DNA of 38,548 nt from Ferrovibrio sp. (GCF_025869515.1 NZ_JAOZVR010000106.1:1-38548), one strand, 5' to 3'; positions 25,557 to 33,721 are shown, numbered from the stretch's first letter. Made by a program: numbers and translations. The notes: generated by a model from the sequence alone, not told the origin.

Positions 25557-26630
25557 ATGCGGCTCAAAACCTTCCAGGCACAGACAATGACCGAGGCGAT
25601 GGACCTCGTGCGCCAGAGCCTGGGCGACGAGGCGATCATTGTCTCGACCTTCACGCATCGCAACGGCGCCGGCGTCGAGATCACCGCCGCCATCGAGCAG
25701 CAGACCGAGGATGATTTTGTCACGCCGGAGGCCCAGGCCCTGCGCTATGGCCAGGGCAATGGCCGGCTGTTCGTGCCGGATGAGGATTTCGCGCCGCAGG
25801 ACGAACAGCAGATTGCCGAACTGATTCTGGGTGCGCTGAGCTGGCATGGCGTGCCGGGCCGCGTGGCCGAACGCCTGACCCAGGCGGCCCTGCGCGTCGG
25901 CCTCGACGATGCGGTCGGCGCCCTGGCCGAAGCGCTCGACGAAACCTATCGCTTTCCGGGTTTGAGCACCGACAACCGGCCGCTGATCCTGATTGGTCCG
26001 CCAGGCAGCGGCAAGACCGTGGTGGCCGCCAAGCTTGCCGCCCGTTGCGTGATGGAACGCCGGCCGGTGCAGGTGATCTCCACCGATGTCAGCCGCGCTG
26101 CCGCTGGCGAACAGCTTGCCGCACTCTGCCGTGTGATGAGCGCGCCGTTCATCGAGTCCGGCGATGCCCGCGACCTGCGCCAGGCCGTCGAGGCGGTGCC
26201 CGACACCCATAAGCTGGTGATCGATACCGCCGGCATCAACCTGCATGACGCTGCCGAACGCAAGGCGCTGAAGGCGCTGATCCAGGCCAGCGGCGCCGAA
26301 CCGGTGGCCGTGCTGGCCGCCGGCACCGATGCGATGGAAAGCGGCGAACTGGCCGCGCAGGCCGTGTCGCTGGGTGCCCGGCGCTATGTCGGTACCCGGC
26401 TCGATGCGGCCCGCCGGCTGGGTGCGCTGGTCGCCGCCGCCGATCTCGGCGGTCTCGCCTTTGCCGATGTCAGCGCCAGTGCCTTCATCGGCAAGGGCTT
26501 CGAACGCTGCGACGCGCTCACCCTGGCCCATCGCCTGCTTGCCGATCCCGATGCCCGCAGCTCGGTCGACCCCGAGTCCGATATGCAGTACTTTGCCCCG
26601 AAACCCGCTGCCCTGAAGGCCGCCGAATGA
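25557..26630 (+). CDS. flhF: Flagellar-placement SRP-like GTPase FlhF
   Basis: FlhF sets the place and number of flagella, usually at a pole. The 357-residue product begins MRLKTFQAQTMTEAMDLVRQ and LGDEAIIVSTFTHRNG, as in FlhF, then an acidic linker, an N-domain helical part and an SRP-type G domain: G1 LIGPPGSGKTVVAAKLA, G2/G3 ISTDVSRAAAGEQLA and LVIDTAGI, and a G4-like GTRLDAARRLG where the family more often has TKxD. It is 14 bases after flhA and overlaps flhG by 4 bases (ATGA), so translation of the pair is coupled. Confidence 0.92.
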   Translation: MRLKTFQAQTMTEAMDLVRQSLGDEAIIVSTFTHRNGAGVEITAAIEQQTEDDFVTPEAQALRYGQGNGRLFVPDEDFAPQDEQQIAELILGALSWHGVPGRVAERLTQAALRVGLDDAVGALAEALDETYRFPGLSTDNRPLILIGPPGSGKTVVAAKLAARCVMERRPVQVISTDVSRAAAGEQLAALCRVMSAPFIESGDARDLRQAVEAVPDTHKLVIDTAGINLHDAAERKALKALIQASGAEPVAVLAAGTDAMESGELAAQAVSLGARRYVGTRLDAARRLGALVAAADLGGLAFADVSASAFIGKGFERCDALTLAHRLLADPDARSSVDPESDMQYFAPKPAALKAAE

Positions 26631-27460
26631 CCGTGATGACCATGACGCCGACTCCGCCGTCCTCTCCCGCTCGCCCGGCCCGCCATCCAGCCGCGGCGGT
26701 ACGGCAATCCAATGTGATTGCCATCGCCTCCGGCAAGGGCGGTGTGGGAAAAACCTGGCTCTCGGTGACGCTGGCGCATACCTTCGCGCGTCAGGGCCAG
26801 CGCGTGCTGCTGTTCGATGGCGATATCGGCCTCGCCAATGTGGATATCCAGCTCGGTCTGATGCCGGACCGCGATCTGGGCAGTGTGATCGCCGGCCGCT
26901 TCAGTCTCGCCGATGCGATCATGCCCTCGGAAGCCGGCTTCGACATCATTGCCGGCAAGTCGGGCTCGGCCTCGCTCGCCACGCTGGACCAGACGGCGAT
27001 GGCGACGATCCGCGACGAGCTGATGCAGCTGGCGAAAAGCTACGACCGCGTCATCATCGACCTGGGCGCCGGTGTCGATGCCGTGGTGCGCACCTTCTCG
27101 GCCGCCGCCGGCATCACCCTGGTGGTGACCAACGACGAGCCGACCGCGCTGACCGACGCTTATGCCTATATCAAGCTGGCGCGCATGGCCGATCGCAATG
27201 CCGATGTGCGCGTGGTGATCAATATCGCGCCGACCACCCGCGAGGGCGAGCGCACCTATGCCAAGCTCAACAAGGCAGCCGAGAATTTCCTCAAATATTC
27301 TCCGCCGCTGGCCGGCGTAATCCGCCGCGACGACAAGGTGCGCGATGCCATCCGCAACCAGGTGCCGCTGCTGACCCGCCACCCGATGTGCGAGGCGGCC
27401 GAGGATGTCGAGGCGCTGATGAACACGCTGCTGCGCGCGCCCGTCGCGATGCAGCCCTGA
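26627..27460 (+). CDS. flhG: MinD/ParA-like ATPase FlhG
   Basis: FlhG (FleN, YlxH) counteracts FlhF and limits flagellar number. The 277-residue product has a Pro-rich N-terminus (about 25 residues), the deviant Walker A SGKGGVGKTWLSVTLA (36-43 for GKGGVGKT), LLFDGDIGLANVDIQLGL, VIIDLGAGVDAVVRTF and a NDEPTALTDAYAYIKL segment, all of the MinD/FlhG type. It starts inside the flhF stop codon. The C-terminus has no clear membrane-targeting helix of the MinD kind beyond EDVEALMNTLLRAPV. Confidence 0.93.
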   Translation: MTVMTMTPTPPSSPARPARHPAAAVRQSNVIAIASGKGGVGKTWLSVTLAHTFARQGQRVLLFDGDIGLANVDIQLGLMPDRDLGSVIAGRFSLADAIMPSEAGFDIIAGKSGSASLATLDQTAMATIRDELMQLAKSYDRVIIDLGAGVDAVVRTFSAAAGITLVVTNDEPTALTDAYAYIKLARMADRNADVRVVINIAPTTREGERTYAKLNKAAENFLKYSPPLAGVIRRDDKVRDAIRNQVPLLTRHPMCEAAEDVEALMNTLLRAPVAMQP

Positions 27461-27486
27461 TCATGACCTGAGGGGCGGAGTCTCGC

Positions 27487-29376
27487 GTGAGCGATCTCGG
27501 CCCCCTTGTGCCCGCCGCGTCGGTTGCCACCGGCACGCCGGCCGCGCCGGCGACCGCACCGGGTCAACCGTCCGCTGCTGTGCCGCCGTCTGCGGGTCAG
27601 ACTGTGCCGCCGGCGCAGACGGCATCTCCGCCGCCGTCGCCGACCACTGTCCTGCAGTCGGATGCGACCGCGCTCGCCGCCAGCGCCAGCGAACTGGCCA
27701 AAGGCGGCCAGATCGCCGCCCAGGTCGTGGCGCGCGACAACCTGGCCCTGCTGGTGCGCACGGCCGCTGGCAATACGCTGGCGCTCACCAATCTCGCCCA
27801 GGCCTTCGAGCAGGCCAATATTGCCGTGCTGAATGCGGCGATCAAACTGCAGCTCAATCCCGCCAATCCGCAGCAGGCCACGGTGATCAGTGCCAATGGC
27901 ACGACGCTGCAGCCGCCGCTGACCGCGCTGGCGCAGCCGCCGACCGCGGCGCAGCTGGCGCTGGCCGTATCGCCGCCGCAGCCGGCCGGCAATGCCGCCG
28001 CGCCGGTGCTGCCGCAGGTCGGTCAGACGCTGACCGCCGTGGTGGTGACGCCACCGGCCGGCAATACAGGTGCGCCGGTTCTGCCGCCGGGCAGCCAGCT
28101 GCAGGTGGTGGTGCAGAGTGTGACTCTGCCGGCTGCCGCGCCCGCAGCCTCCGCCGTGCCGGGGGCGGCAGTGCCATCGCCAACACCCGCAGCGCCAGTT
28201 CCCGCAACGCCGCCAGTCCCTGCGGCGCCGGTTCCCGCGACGCCAGTCGCCACGCTCCCGCTGCCGGCAACGCCGGCGCAGCCAGTGACACCGCAGAGTC
28301 CCGGGGCGGCTCCGCCGGCGCTGCCATCCGCCACCGCCATTCTCGCGCAGGCGCAGGCACAGCAGGCACCATCCGTCGTGCCGGCGCCGCAAATACCGGC
28401 CGCACCGCAGGCACCGGTGCCGCCGGCCATTTTGCAGGCGGCAACAGGCACCGCGTCTTCCGCAGTGCCGCTGTCCGCGTTGCCCGCCGGCAACCTGCTG
28501 GCGCCGGGTTCCGCCGGCCAGATCGTCACCGGTATTGTCTCCGGCCAGGGTCAGGCCGGGCAGGTGCTGGTATCCACGCCGCAGGGCGTGCTGTCGCTGA
28601 ATCTGCCGCAGGCTTTACCGCCCGGCACGCAGCTGGCGCTTGAACTTGCCGCCATCACGCGGCCGCCGACGCCGACACCCACCGCGCTCGGTCCGGCGCC
28701 TTTGGCCGGCGTGCTGAACCGGCTGCAGGACGGCTGGCCGGTGCTGCAGCAGACATTGGATGCGGTGCGGGCCGCCGATCCCGCGCTGGCGCAGCGCCTG
28801 CAGGCGGAATTGCTGCCGCAGCCCAATGCGCGGCTGGCGGCCACGGCATTGCAGTTCATGGCGGCGGCGGCGGCCGGCAGCGCCCAGGCCTGGCTCGGCT
28901 CCGAAGCCGTGCGCAGGCTGGAGCAGAGTGGCCGCGGCGATCTGCTGCGCAAGCTGGATGACGATTTCCGCGAACTCGGCCGGCTCAACCAGCGCCAGGG
29001 TGACAACGACTGGCAGGCCCTGGTGATGCCGATGATGGTCGGCGGCAAGGTCGAGGCGATTCAGATCTTCATGCGCCGGCGCAAGGATCCGAAGCGGCAG
29101 CAGAAACAGACGCGCTTCATCATCGATTTCAACCTGGAAAGCACCGGCCCGATCCAGTTCGACGGTTTCGTCGGCACCAAGCAGCTCGACCTGATCCTGC
29201 GCAGCGAAACCGCATTCGGCCCGGCCTTCCGCCTCGATGTCAGTGCGATTTTCGAAGAGGCACTGGCGGTCACCGGCATGGTCGGTTCGCTGCGCTTCCA
29301 TGATCGCGAAAAGCCGCTGGCCTGGCCGAGTCCGGAGCTGGACAGCCGCGGTCCCAGTACCGAAATCAAGGCCTGA
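27487..29376 (+). CDS. Second FliK-like protein with C-terminal hook-domain-like region
   Basis: The 629-residue product starts at a GTG with GGCGGAG before it. About 400 residues are Pro/Ala-rich and low in complexity (VPATPPVPAAPVPATP-like runs), after which a compact C-terminal domain (about 510-620) shows WQALVMPMMVGGKVEAIQIF, RFIIDFNLESTGPIQFDG, LDLILRSETAFGPAF and a helix. This resembles the FliK Flg_hook domain in its order of strands and a final helix. No FliK in the strict sense is implied because a full fliK lies 11 kb upstream. It lies 26 bases after flhG, in the same transcript. A role in export, rod or hook length, or surface motility is open. Confidence 0.7.
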   Translation: MSDLGPLVPAASVATGTPAAPATAPGQPSAAVPPSAGQTVPPAQTASPPPSPTTVLQSDATALAASASELAKGGQIAAQVVARDNLALLVRTAAGNTLALTNLAQAFEQANIAVLNAAIKLQLNPANPQQATVISANGTTLQPPLTALAQPPTAAQLALAVSPPQPAGNAAAPVLPQVGQTLTAVVVTPPAGNTGAPVLPPGSQLQVVVQSVTLPAAAPAASAVPGAAVPSPTPAAPVPATPPVPAAPVPATPVATLPLPATPAQPVTPQSPGAAPPALPSATAILAQAQAQQAPSVVPAPQIPAAPQAPVPPAILQAATGTASSAVPLSALPAGNLLAPGSAGQIVTGIVSGQGQAGQVLVSTPQGVLSLNLPQALPPGTQLALELAAITRPPTPTPTALGPAPLAGVLNRLQDGWPVLQQTLDAVRAADPALAQRLQAELLPQPNARLAATALQFMAAAAAGSAQAWLGSEAVRRLEQSGRGDLLRKLDDDFRELGRLNQRQGDNDWQALVMPMMVGGKVEAIQIFMRRRKDPKRQQKQTRFIIDFNLESTGPIQFDGFVGTKQLDLILRSETAFGPAFRLDVSAIFEEALAVTGMVGSLRFHDREKPLAWPSPELDSRGPSTEIKA

Positions 29377-29454
29377 CGGCATGAACGCAAGATGCGGATA
29401 GCGCGGCCGGCGGCGCGCGGCTAGGACCGTGCGGATGTTTGCAGGAGAACGGGA

Positions 29455-30381
29455 ATGAATGCGGGCCGCATGACGGCGCAGGTCTGGCTGCTGCTGTTCG
29501 CCCTGTCAGTGCTGTGGGGCGGATCGTTTTTTTTCGTCGGTGTTGCCGTCCCGGCATTGCCGCCCCTGACCATCGTCGCCGCGCGCGTGGTGCTGGCCGC
29601 GCTGGTGCTGCTGCTGATCCTGCATGCCATGGGTATTGCCCTGCCGCGACGGCGGGATCTGTGGCTGGCCTTTTTCGGCATGGGCCTGCTCAACAATGTC
29701 ATTCCCTTCACCCTGATCGTCTGGGGCCAGGGCCAGATTCCCAGCGGGTTGGCCTCGATCCTGAATGCCACCACGCCAATTTCCACCGCGCTCGTGGCGC
29801 ATGCCTTCACCACGGATGAGAAGCTGACGCCGAACCGCATCCTCGGCGTGCTGCTGGGCGTTGCCGGCGTGGCGGTGATGCTGGGGACCGATCTGCTGGA
29901 TCTGCGGCTGGCCGACACCCTGCTGGCGCAGGGCGCCTGCCTGCTCGCCACACTGTCCTATGCCTGTGCCGGTGTCTTCGGTCGCCGCTTTCGCCGCATG
30001 GATGTGCCGCCGCTGGTGACCGCCGGCGGGCAGCTTGTGGCGTCCAGCGTGATCTTACTGCCGCTCGCGCTGCTGACCGACCGGCCCTGGATCCTGCCGT
30101 TACCCGGCTGGCCGGTGCTGGCCGCACTGGCGGCACTGGCCGTGCTGTCCACCGCGCTGGCCTATGTGATCTTCTTCCGGGTGATGGCGGCGGCCGGCAG
30201 CAACGTCAACCTGGTCACGCTGCTGGTGCCGGTCAGCGCCATCCTGCTCGGCGTGCTGGTGCTGGGGGAAACCCTGCTGCCGCGCCATCTGTTCGGCTTC
30301 GGCATCGTCGCGCTCGGTCTGGCCGCCATCGACGGGCGGCTGCTGGCCCTCTTCAGGAAGAAGCCGGTTTATCCCGGCTGA
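29455..30381 (+). CDS. EamA-family (DMT) membrane transporter
   Basis: The 308-residue product is a drug/metabolite exporter with about ten membrane helices in two repeated EamA halves (start LLLFALSVLWGGSFFFVGVA; second half TLSYACAGVFGRRF and LSTALAYVIFFRVMA, closing GETLLPRHLFGFGIVALGLA). GCAGGAG precedes the ATG. It follows the second FliK-like gene by 78 bases and ends 18 bases from the stop of the convergent fliJ-like gene. Nothing links it to motility; it is probably a passenger. The substrate is unknown. Confidence 0.88.
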   Translation: MNAGRMTAQVWLLLFALSVLWGGSFFFVGVAVPALPPLTIVAARVVLAALVLLLILHAMGIALPRRRDLWLAFFGMGLLNNVIPFTLIVWGQGQIPSGLASILNATTPISTALVAHAFTTDEKLTPNRILGVLLGVAGVAVMLGTDLLDLRLADTLLAQGACLLATLSYACAGVFGRRFRRMDVPPLVTAGGQLVASSVILLPLALLTDRPWILPLPGWPVLAALAALAVLSTALAYVIFFRVMAAAGSNVNLVTLLVPVSAILLGVLVLGETLLPRHLFGFGIVALGLAAIDGRLLALFRKKPVYPG

Positions 30382-30399
30382 CCGCCTGAAGCGGATTGC

Positions 30400-30837
30400 T
30401 TACTCCGGCGGATTGCCCGGCTGTTCCTGGCGGCGGCGGAAGCCCTGCAGGCCGGCTTCGTCCATCTCGTCCTGCTCGCGTTTTTCCTGCTTCAGGCGTT
30501 CGCGGCGTTCCCAGTTTTCGAGCACCAGTTCGTATTTCTTCAGCTCGCGGAAGGCGGCGTTGACCTCTTCCTGCGCGGCGGCGATACGGTCGATGGTCTC
30601 GTCGCGCGCCACCTCGGCATTGGCATGGCGTTCGCGGTTCATCCGGCGGTAATTGGTGAAACCGAAGCCGGCGGTATAATTCTGTGTCGCCACCTTGCGC
30701 TCGTGTTCCAGTTCCGCGTCCAGGCCGGCCATCTGGCGCTCGATGCCGGCGCGCAGGATTTCCAGGTCGACGACGATGCGGCGGCGCTCGTCAAGGCGCC
30801 ATTTCCACAGCCGGATCAGTCCGTCGACGCCGCGCAT
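30400..30837 (-). CDS. fliJ: FliJ-like flagellar export coiled-coil protein
   Basis: FliJ is the small central stalk of the FliI ATPase ring. The 145-residue product is almost entirely helical and highly charged, starting with LIRLWKWRLDERRRIVVDLE (as FliJ begins LxxLxxxxxxxRR), with further heptad-rich parts AGLDAELEHERKVATQN, ARDETIDRIAAAQEEVNAAF and RELKKYELVLENWERRERL. FliJ proteins vary so much that the call leans on position, 13 bases after fliI on the same strand. Confidence 0.8.
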   Translation of the reverse strand: MRGVDGLIRLWKWRLDERRRIVVDLEILRAGIERQMAGLDAELEHERKVATQNYTAGFGFTNYRRMNRERHANAEVARDETIDRIAAAQEEVNAAFRELKKYELVLENWERRERLKQEKREQDEMDEAGLQGFRRRQEQPGNPPE

Positions 30838-30850
30838 GCTTCAGTTGCCT

Positions 30851-32167
30851 TTATACGCCCTGCAGAAAGATTTCCGCCAGCCGCTCATAGCCCGACGACA
30901 GGTCGGCGCGTTCGCTTTTCTGCTGCTTGAGGAAGGTTTCCAGCAGCGGCTGGTAGCGGATCGCCTCATCCACCTTCGGGTCCGAGCCGGTGCGGTAGGC
31001 GCCGAGCCGGATCAGTTCGGCCATGTCGTCATAGGTGGCCATCAGCTGGCGCGCGCGAGTCACCAGCGTATTCTCGTCTTCTGTGTTGCAGCCCGGCATG
31101 GTGCGGGAAATGGAACGAAGAATATTGATGGCCGGATAACGCCCGCGTTCGGCAATGCCGCGTTCCATCACGATATGGCCATCCAGAATACCGCGCGTGG
31201 CATCGGCGATCGGCTCGTTATGGTCGTCGCCATCGACCAGCACCGTGAAGAGTCCGGTGATGCTGCCGTCGCTGGTGCCCGGTCCGGCACGTTCCAGCAG
31301 GCGCGGCAGTTCGGCGAAGGTGGTTGGCGGATAACCCTTGGTGGTCGGCGGCTCGCCACCCGACAGGCCGATCTCGCGCTGTGCCATGGCAAAGCGGGTG
31401 ACCGAATCCATCAGGCAAAGAACCTGCTGGCCCTGGTCGCGGAAGTATTCCGCCACCGCCAGCGTCATATAGGCAGCCTGGCGGCGCACCAGCGCCGGCT
31501 CGTCCGAGGTCGCGACCACGATCACGGTGCGGGCCAGGCCGGTCGGGCCCAGATCGTCCTCGATGAATTCCTGCACCTCGCGGCCGCGTTCGCCGATCAG
31601 CCCGACCACGTTCACATCGGCCTCGGTATAGCGCGCCATCATCGACAGCAGCACGGACTTGCCGACGCCCGAGCCGGCGAAGATGCCCATGCGCTGGCCG
31701 CGGCAGCAGGAGATGAAGGTGTTGATCGAGCGCACGCCCAGGTCGATCTTGGCGCCGACGCGCTTGCGCGAATTGGCCGGCGGCGGATTGGCGCGCAGCG
31801 GATAGGGCCGGGTGCCGTTGGTCAGCGGCGGGCCACCATCCAGCGGACGGCCGAGACCGTCGATCACGCGGCCGCGCCAGCTCTGGTCGGGATAGACCAC
31901 CGGCTGGTCCTCGCCGACCACGGCGCGGCAGCCCAGGCCGACACCTTCCAGCGAGCCATAGGGCATCAGCAGGGCGCGGTTCTGGCGGAAACCGACCACT
32001 TCGCATTCGACATTGCGGTGGTCGCGGGCCTGCAGATGGACACGGGAGCCGATGGAAAGGTGCCGTTCGACCCCGGCGACCTCGACCAGAAGGCCCTGGA
32101 TGGAGGTCACCCGGCCGGTGAAACTCACATCCTTGATGCGGTCGAGATCCATCATCAGGCTATGCAT
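30851..32167 (-). CDS. fliI: Flagellum-specific ATPase FliI
   Basis: FliI is the ATPase of the flagellar type III export system and resembles the F1 beta subunit. The 438-residue product has an N-terminal beta barrel ([20 protein letters not shown]), Walker [34 protein letters not shown], Walker B with [19 protein letters not shown] and [20 protein letters not shown], the hallmarks of FliI. The ATG at 32167 has GAGG before it; an ATG 12 bases later (32155) is an alternative. It is divergent from ctrA with a 285-base gap. Caulobacter also has fliI and fliJ together under CtrA. Confidence 0.96.
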   Translation of the reverse strand: MHSLMMDLDRIKDVSFTGRVTSIQGLLVEVAGVERHLSIGSRVHLQARDHRNVECEVVGFRQNRALLMPYGSLEGVGLGCRAVVGEDQPVVYPDQSWRGRVIDGLGRPLDGGPPLTNGTRPYPLRANPPPANSRKRVGAKIDLGVRSINTFISCCRGQRMGIFAGSGVGKSVLLSMMARYTEADVNVVGLIGERGREVQEFIEDDLGPTGLARTVIVVATSDEPALVRRQAAYMTLAVAEYFRDQGQQVLCLMDSVTRFAMAQREIGLSGGEPPTTKGYPPTTFAELPRLLERAGPGTSDGSITGLFTVLVDGDDHNEPIADATRGILDGHIVMERGIAERGRYPAINILRSISRTMPGCNTEDENTLVTRARQLMATYDDMAELIRLGAYRTGSDPKVDEAIRYQPLLETFLKQQKSERADLSSGYERLAEIFLQGV

Positions 32168-32182
32168 GGGGCCTCAAGCGGG

Positions 32183-32229
32183 TTAACGGAAAAATACCCT
32201 ACAGGTCAAAGCCTTAACCGCCGGTAAAC
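32183..32229. promoter_or_regulatory. CtrA-box-like sites upstream of fliI
   Basis: GGTTAACGG (32181-32189) lies 14 bases before the fliI start, and TTAA-N7-TAAA (32214-32228) 47 bases before it; the latter differs from the CtrA box TTAA-N7-TTAA in one base. Their position in the leader or promoter of fliI-fliJ fits control by the divergently encoded CtrA, which is inferred. Confidence 0.4.
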
Positions 32230-32316
32230 CCTCCTGCCCGGGCGCGGACAGGGGCGGGTTTTGCGGATCAGGATAGCATGGATATCGGGCTGGACCCCGC
32301 CCGTATAAAGGGCCGC

Positions 32317-32430
32317 GTTAAAGAATGCGTTAACTTCATTTGTTAACAATGGTAAACTGAACCGAATCGGGCGGAAAAACGCCAAACCATGATTCGGCTC
32401 GGATCGCAGTTCGGCTCGGATCACGGCTCG
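32317..32430 (+). promoter_or_regulatory. ctrA upstream control region with GTTAA cluster, GANTC pair and direct repeat
   Basis: TTAA sites start at 32318, 32330 and 32343, two of them inside perfect GTTAAC palindromes 13 bases apart, followed by GTAAAC (32352-32357). GAATC (32364-32368) and GATTC (32391-32395) are two GANTC sites, the CcrM methylation target. TTCGGCTCGGATC occurs at 32393-32405 and again at 32410-32422, with CGGCTCG once more at 32424-32430. In Caulobacter the ctrA promoters use CtrA itself, SciP and GcrA/CcrM at a GANTC; similar control is inferred here. Confidence 0.5.
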
Positions 32431-32452
32431 AAATCAAAGCGTGGGGTGCACC

Positions 32453-33172
32453 ATGCGCGTGCTGCTGATCGAAGATGACGCCACCATGGCCAAGAGCATC
32501 GAACTGATGCTCGGCGCCGAGGGCTTTAACGTATACCGGACCGAATACGGCGAAGAGGGCCTCGACCTCGGCAAGCTGTATGACTACGACATTATCGTGC
32601 TCGACCTGAACCTGCCCGACATGCACGGCTATGACGTGCTGAAGAAGTTGCGCGCGGCCAAGGTGAATACGCCGATCCTGATTCTCTCGGGCATGGGCGA
32701 AGCCGACAAGAAGGTGAAGGGTCTCGGCTTTGGCGCCGACGACTACATCACCAAGCCCTTCAACAAGGACGAGCTGATCGCGCGGATCAATGCCATCGTG
32801 CGTCGCGCCAAGGGCCATTCCCAGTCGGTGATCCAGACCGGCAAGCTGACCGTCAACCTCGATGCCAAGTCGGTCGAGGTGGAAGGCGGTCGCCTGCATC
32901 TGACCGGCAAGGAATATGCGATGCTGGAGCTGCTGTCGCTCCGCAAGGGCACCACGCTGACCAAGGAGATGTTCCTCAACCATCTCTATGGCGGCATGGA
33001 CGAACCCGAACTGAAGATCATCGACGTCTTCATCTGCAAGCTGCGCAAGAAGATCGCTTCGGCCACCGAGGGCGACAACTATATCGAGACCGTCTGGGGC
33101 CGCGGCTATGTGCTGCGCGACCAGGTCGAACCGGTGGCTGCCGGGGCCAAGCGGGCGGCCGGCGGGCATTAA
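32453..33172 (+). CDS. ctrA: Cell-cycle response regulator CtrA
   Basis: CtrA is an OmpR-type transcription factor that controls flagellar, chemotaxis and (in Caulobacter) cell-cycle genes. The 239-residue product has a complete receiver: D8/D9 (LLIEDDA), phospho-acceptor D51 ([14 protein letters not shown]), and K101 ([12 protein letters not shown]). The DNA-binding domain follows with [31 protein letters not shown] wording ([61 protein letters not shown]), the CtrA signature. The ATG at 32453 is chosen over a GTG 12 bases earlier because the protein then begins [10 protein letters not shown]. The C-terminus ends GAKRAAGGH, without the two terminal alanines needed for ClpXP degradation in Caulobacter. 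It is a single gene with its own terminator. Confidence 0.97.
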   Translation: MRVLLIEDDATMAKSIELMLGAEGFNVYRTEYGEEGLDLGKLYDYDIIVLDLNLPDMHGYDVLKKLRAAKVNTPILILSGMGEADKKVKGLGFGADDYITKPFNKDELIARINAIVRRAKGHSQSVIQTGKLTVNLDAKSVEVEGGRLHLTGKEYAMLELLSLRKGTTLTKEMFLNHLYGGMDEPELKIIDVFICKLRKKIASATEGDNYIETVWGRGYVLRDQVEPVAAGAKRAAGGH

Positions 33173-33194
33173 GACAGCCAGATACCGATTGCGG

Positions 33195-33225
33195 AAAAGC
33201 CGGCGCCTCACGCCGGCTTTTTTTT
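33195..33225 (+). terminator. Rho-independent terminator of ctrA
   Basis: AAAAGCCGGCG (33195-33205) pairs with CGCCGGCTTTT (33211-33221) around loop CCTCA, and the T run continues to eight bases (33218-33225). This is a very strong intrinsic terminator 23 bases after the ctrA stop. The T run ends directly before the ribosome binding region of the next gene. Confidence 0.92.
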
Positions 33226-33240
33226 ATGATGGGGGCATCG

Positions 33241-33678
33241 ATGAAAGCACTGCTGTCTTCCTGGCAGGTCTGGGCCCTGTTCTCGGCGGTTTTCGCGGCG
33301 CTGACAGCCATTTTCGCGAAGGTCGGCATCGAGCAGATCGGTTCGGATTTCGCCACCTTCATCCGCACCTGCGTGATCCTGGTGGTCGTGGCCGGCATCC
33401 TGTTCGCCAGCGGCCAGTGGCAGCCGCTCGCCAGCGTCTCAAGCCGCGCCTGGATATTTCTCGTGCTGTCAGGACTTGCGACCGGCGCATCCTGGCTGTG
33501 CTATTTCCGCGCGCTGAAGCTCGGCGATGCCGCCCGCGTCGCGCCGGTGGACAAGCTCAGCGTCGTGTTTGTTGCGGTGTTCGGCGCGCTGCTGCTGGGT
33601 GAAAGCCTCAGCCTGCTCAACTGGCTCGGCGTGCTGCTGATTGCCGGTGGTGCCGTGTTGGTGGCCCTGAAAATATGA
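33241..33678 (+). CDS. Half-size EamA-type membrane protein
   Basis: The 145-residue product carries a single EamA repeat with about five membrane helices (VWALFSAVFAALTAIFAKV; ILVVVAGILFASG; WIFLVLSGLATGASWLCYF; VVFVAVFGALLLGE; WLGVLLIAGGAVLVALKI). Such half-size proteins probably dimerise to form a transporter. The motif ALKLGDAARVAPVDKLSVVF is typical of the family. The ATG at 33241 has GGGGG 5 bases before it; ATGs at 33226 and 33229 are less likely. It must have its promoter between the ctrA terminator and the start or live on read-through. The substrate is not known. Confidence 0.82.
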   Translation: MKALLSSWQVWALFSAVFAALTAIFAKVGIEQIGSDFATFIRTCVILVVVAGILFASGQWQPLASVSSRAWIFLVLSGLATGASWLCYFRALKLGDAARVAPVDKLSVVFVAVFGALLLGESLSLLNWLGVLLIAGGAVLVALKI

Positions 33679-33707
33679 AAAAAGGCGGCGGATCGCTCCG
33701 CCGCCTT
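33678..33707 (-). terminator. Terminator of the TonB receptor-DUF4198 operon
   Basis: AAGGCGGCGGA (33682-33692) pairs with TCCGCCGCCTT (33697-33707) around TCGC. On the minus strand the stem is followed by a run of six T (33683-33678). It lies 15 bases after the DUF4198 stop and touches the stop of the convergent EamA gene, so it may end both transcripts. Confidence 0.85.
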
Positions 33708-33721
33708 GATCATGTCGTCGC

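Noticed and set aside
28140..28450. Repeated Pro/Ala codons as a possible tandem repeat or CRISPR-like array
   Set aside because: Repeats are irregular, in frame and fit a low-complexity protein linker; there are no equal spacers.
32161..32452. Exact CtrA box TTAA-N7-TTAA in the fliI-ctrA gap
   Set aside because: Only one-mismatch forms or other spacings are present; I do not claim an exact box.
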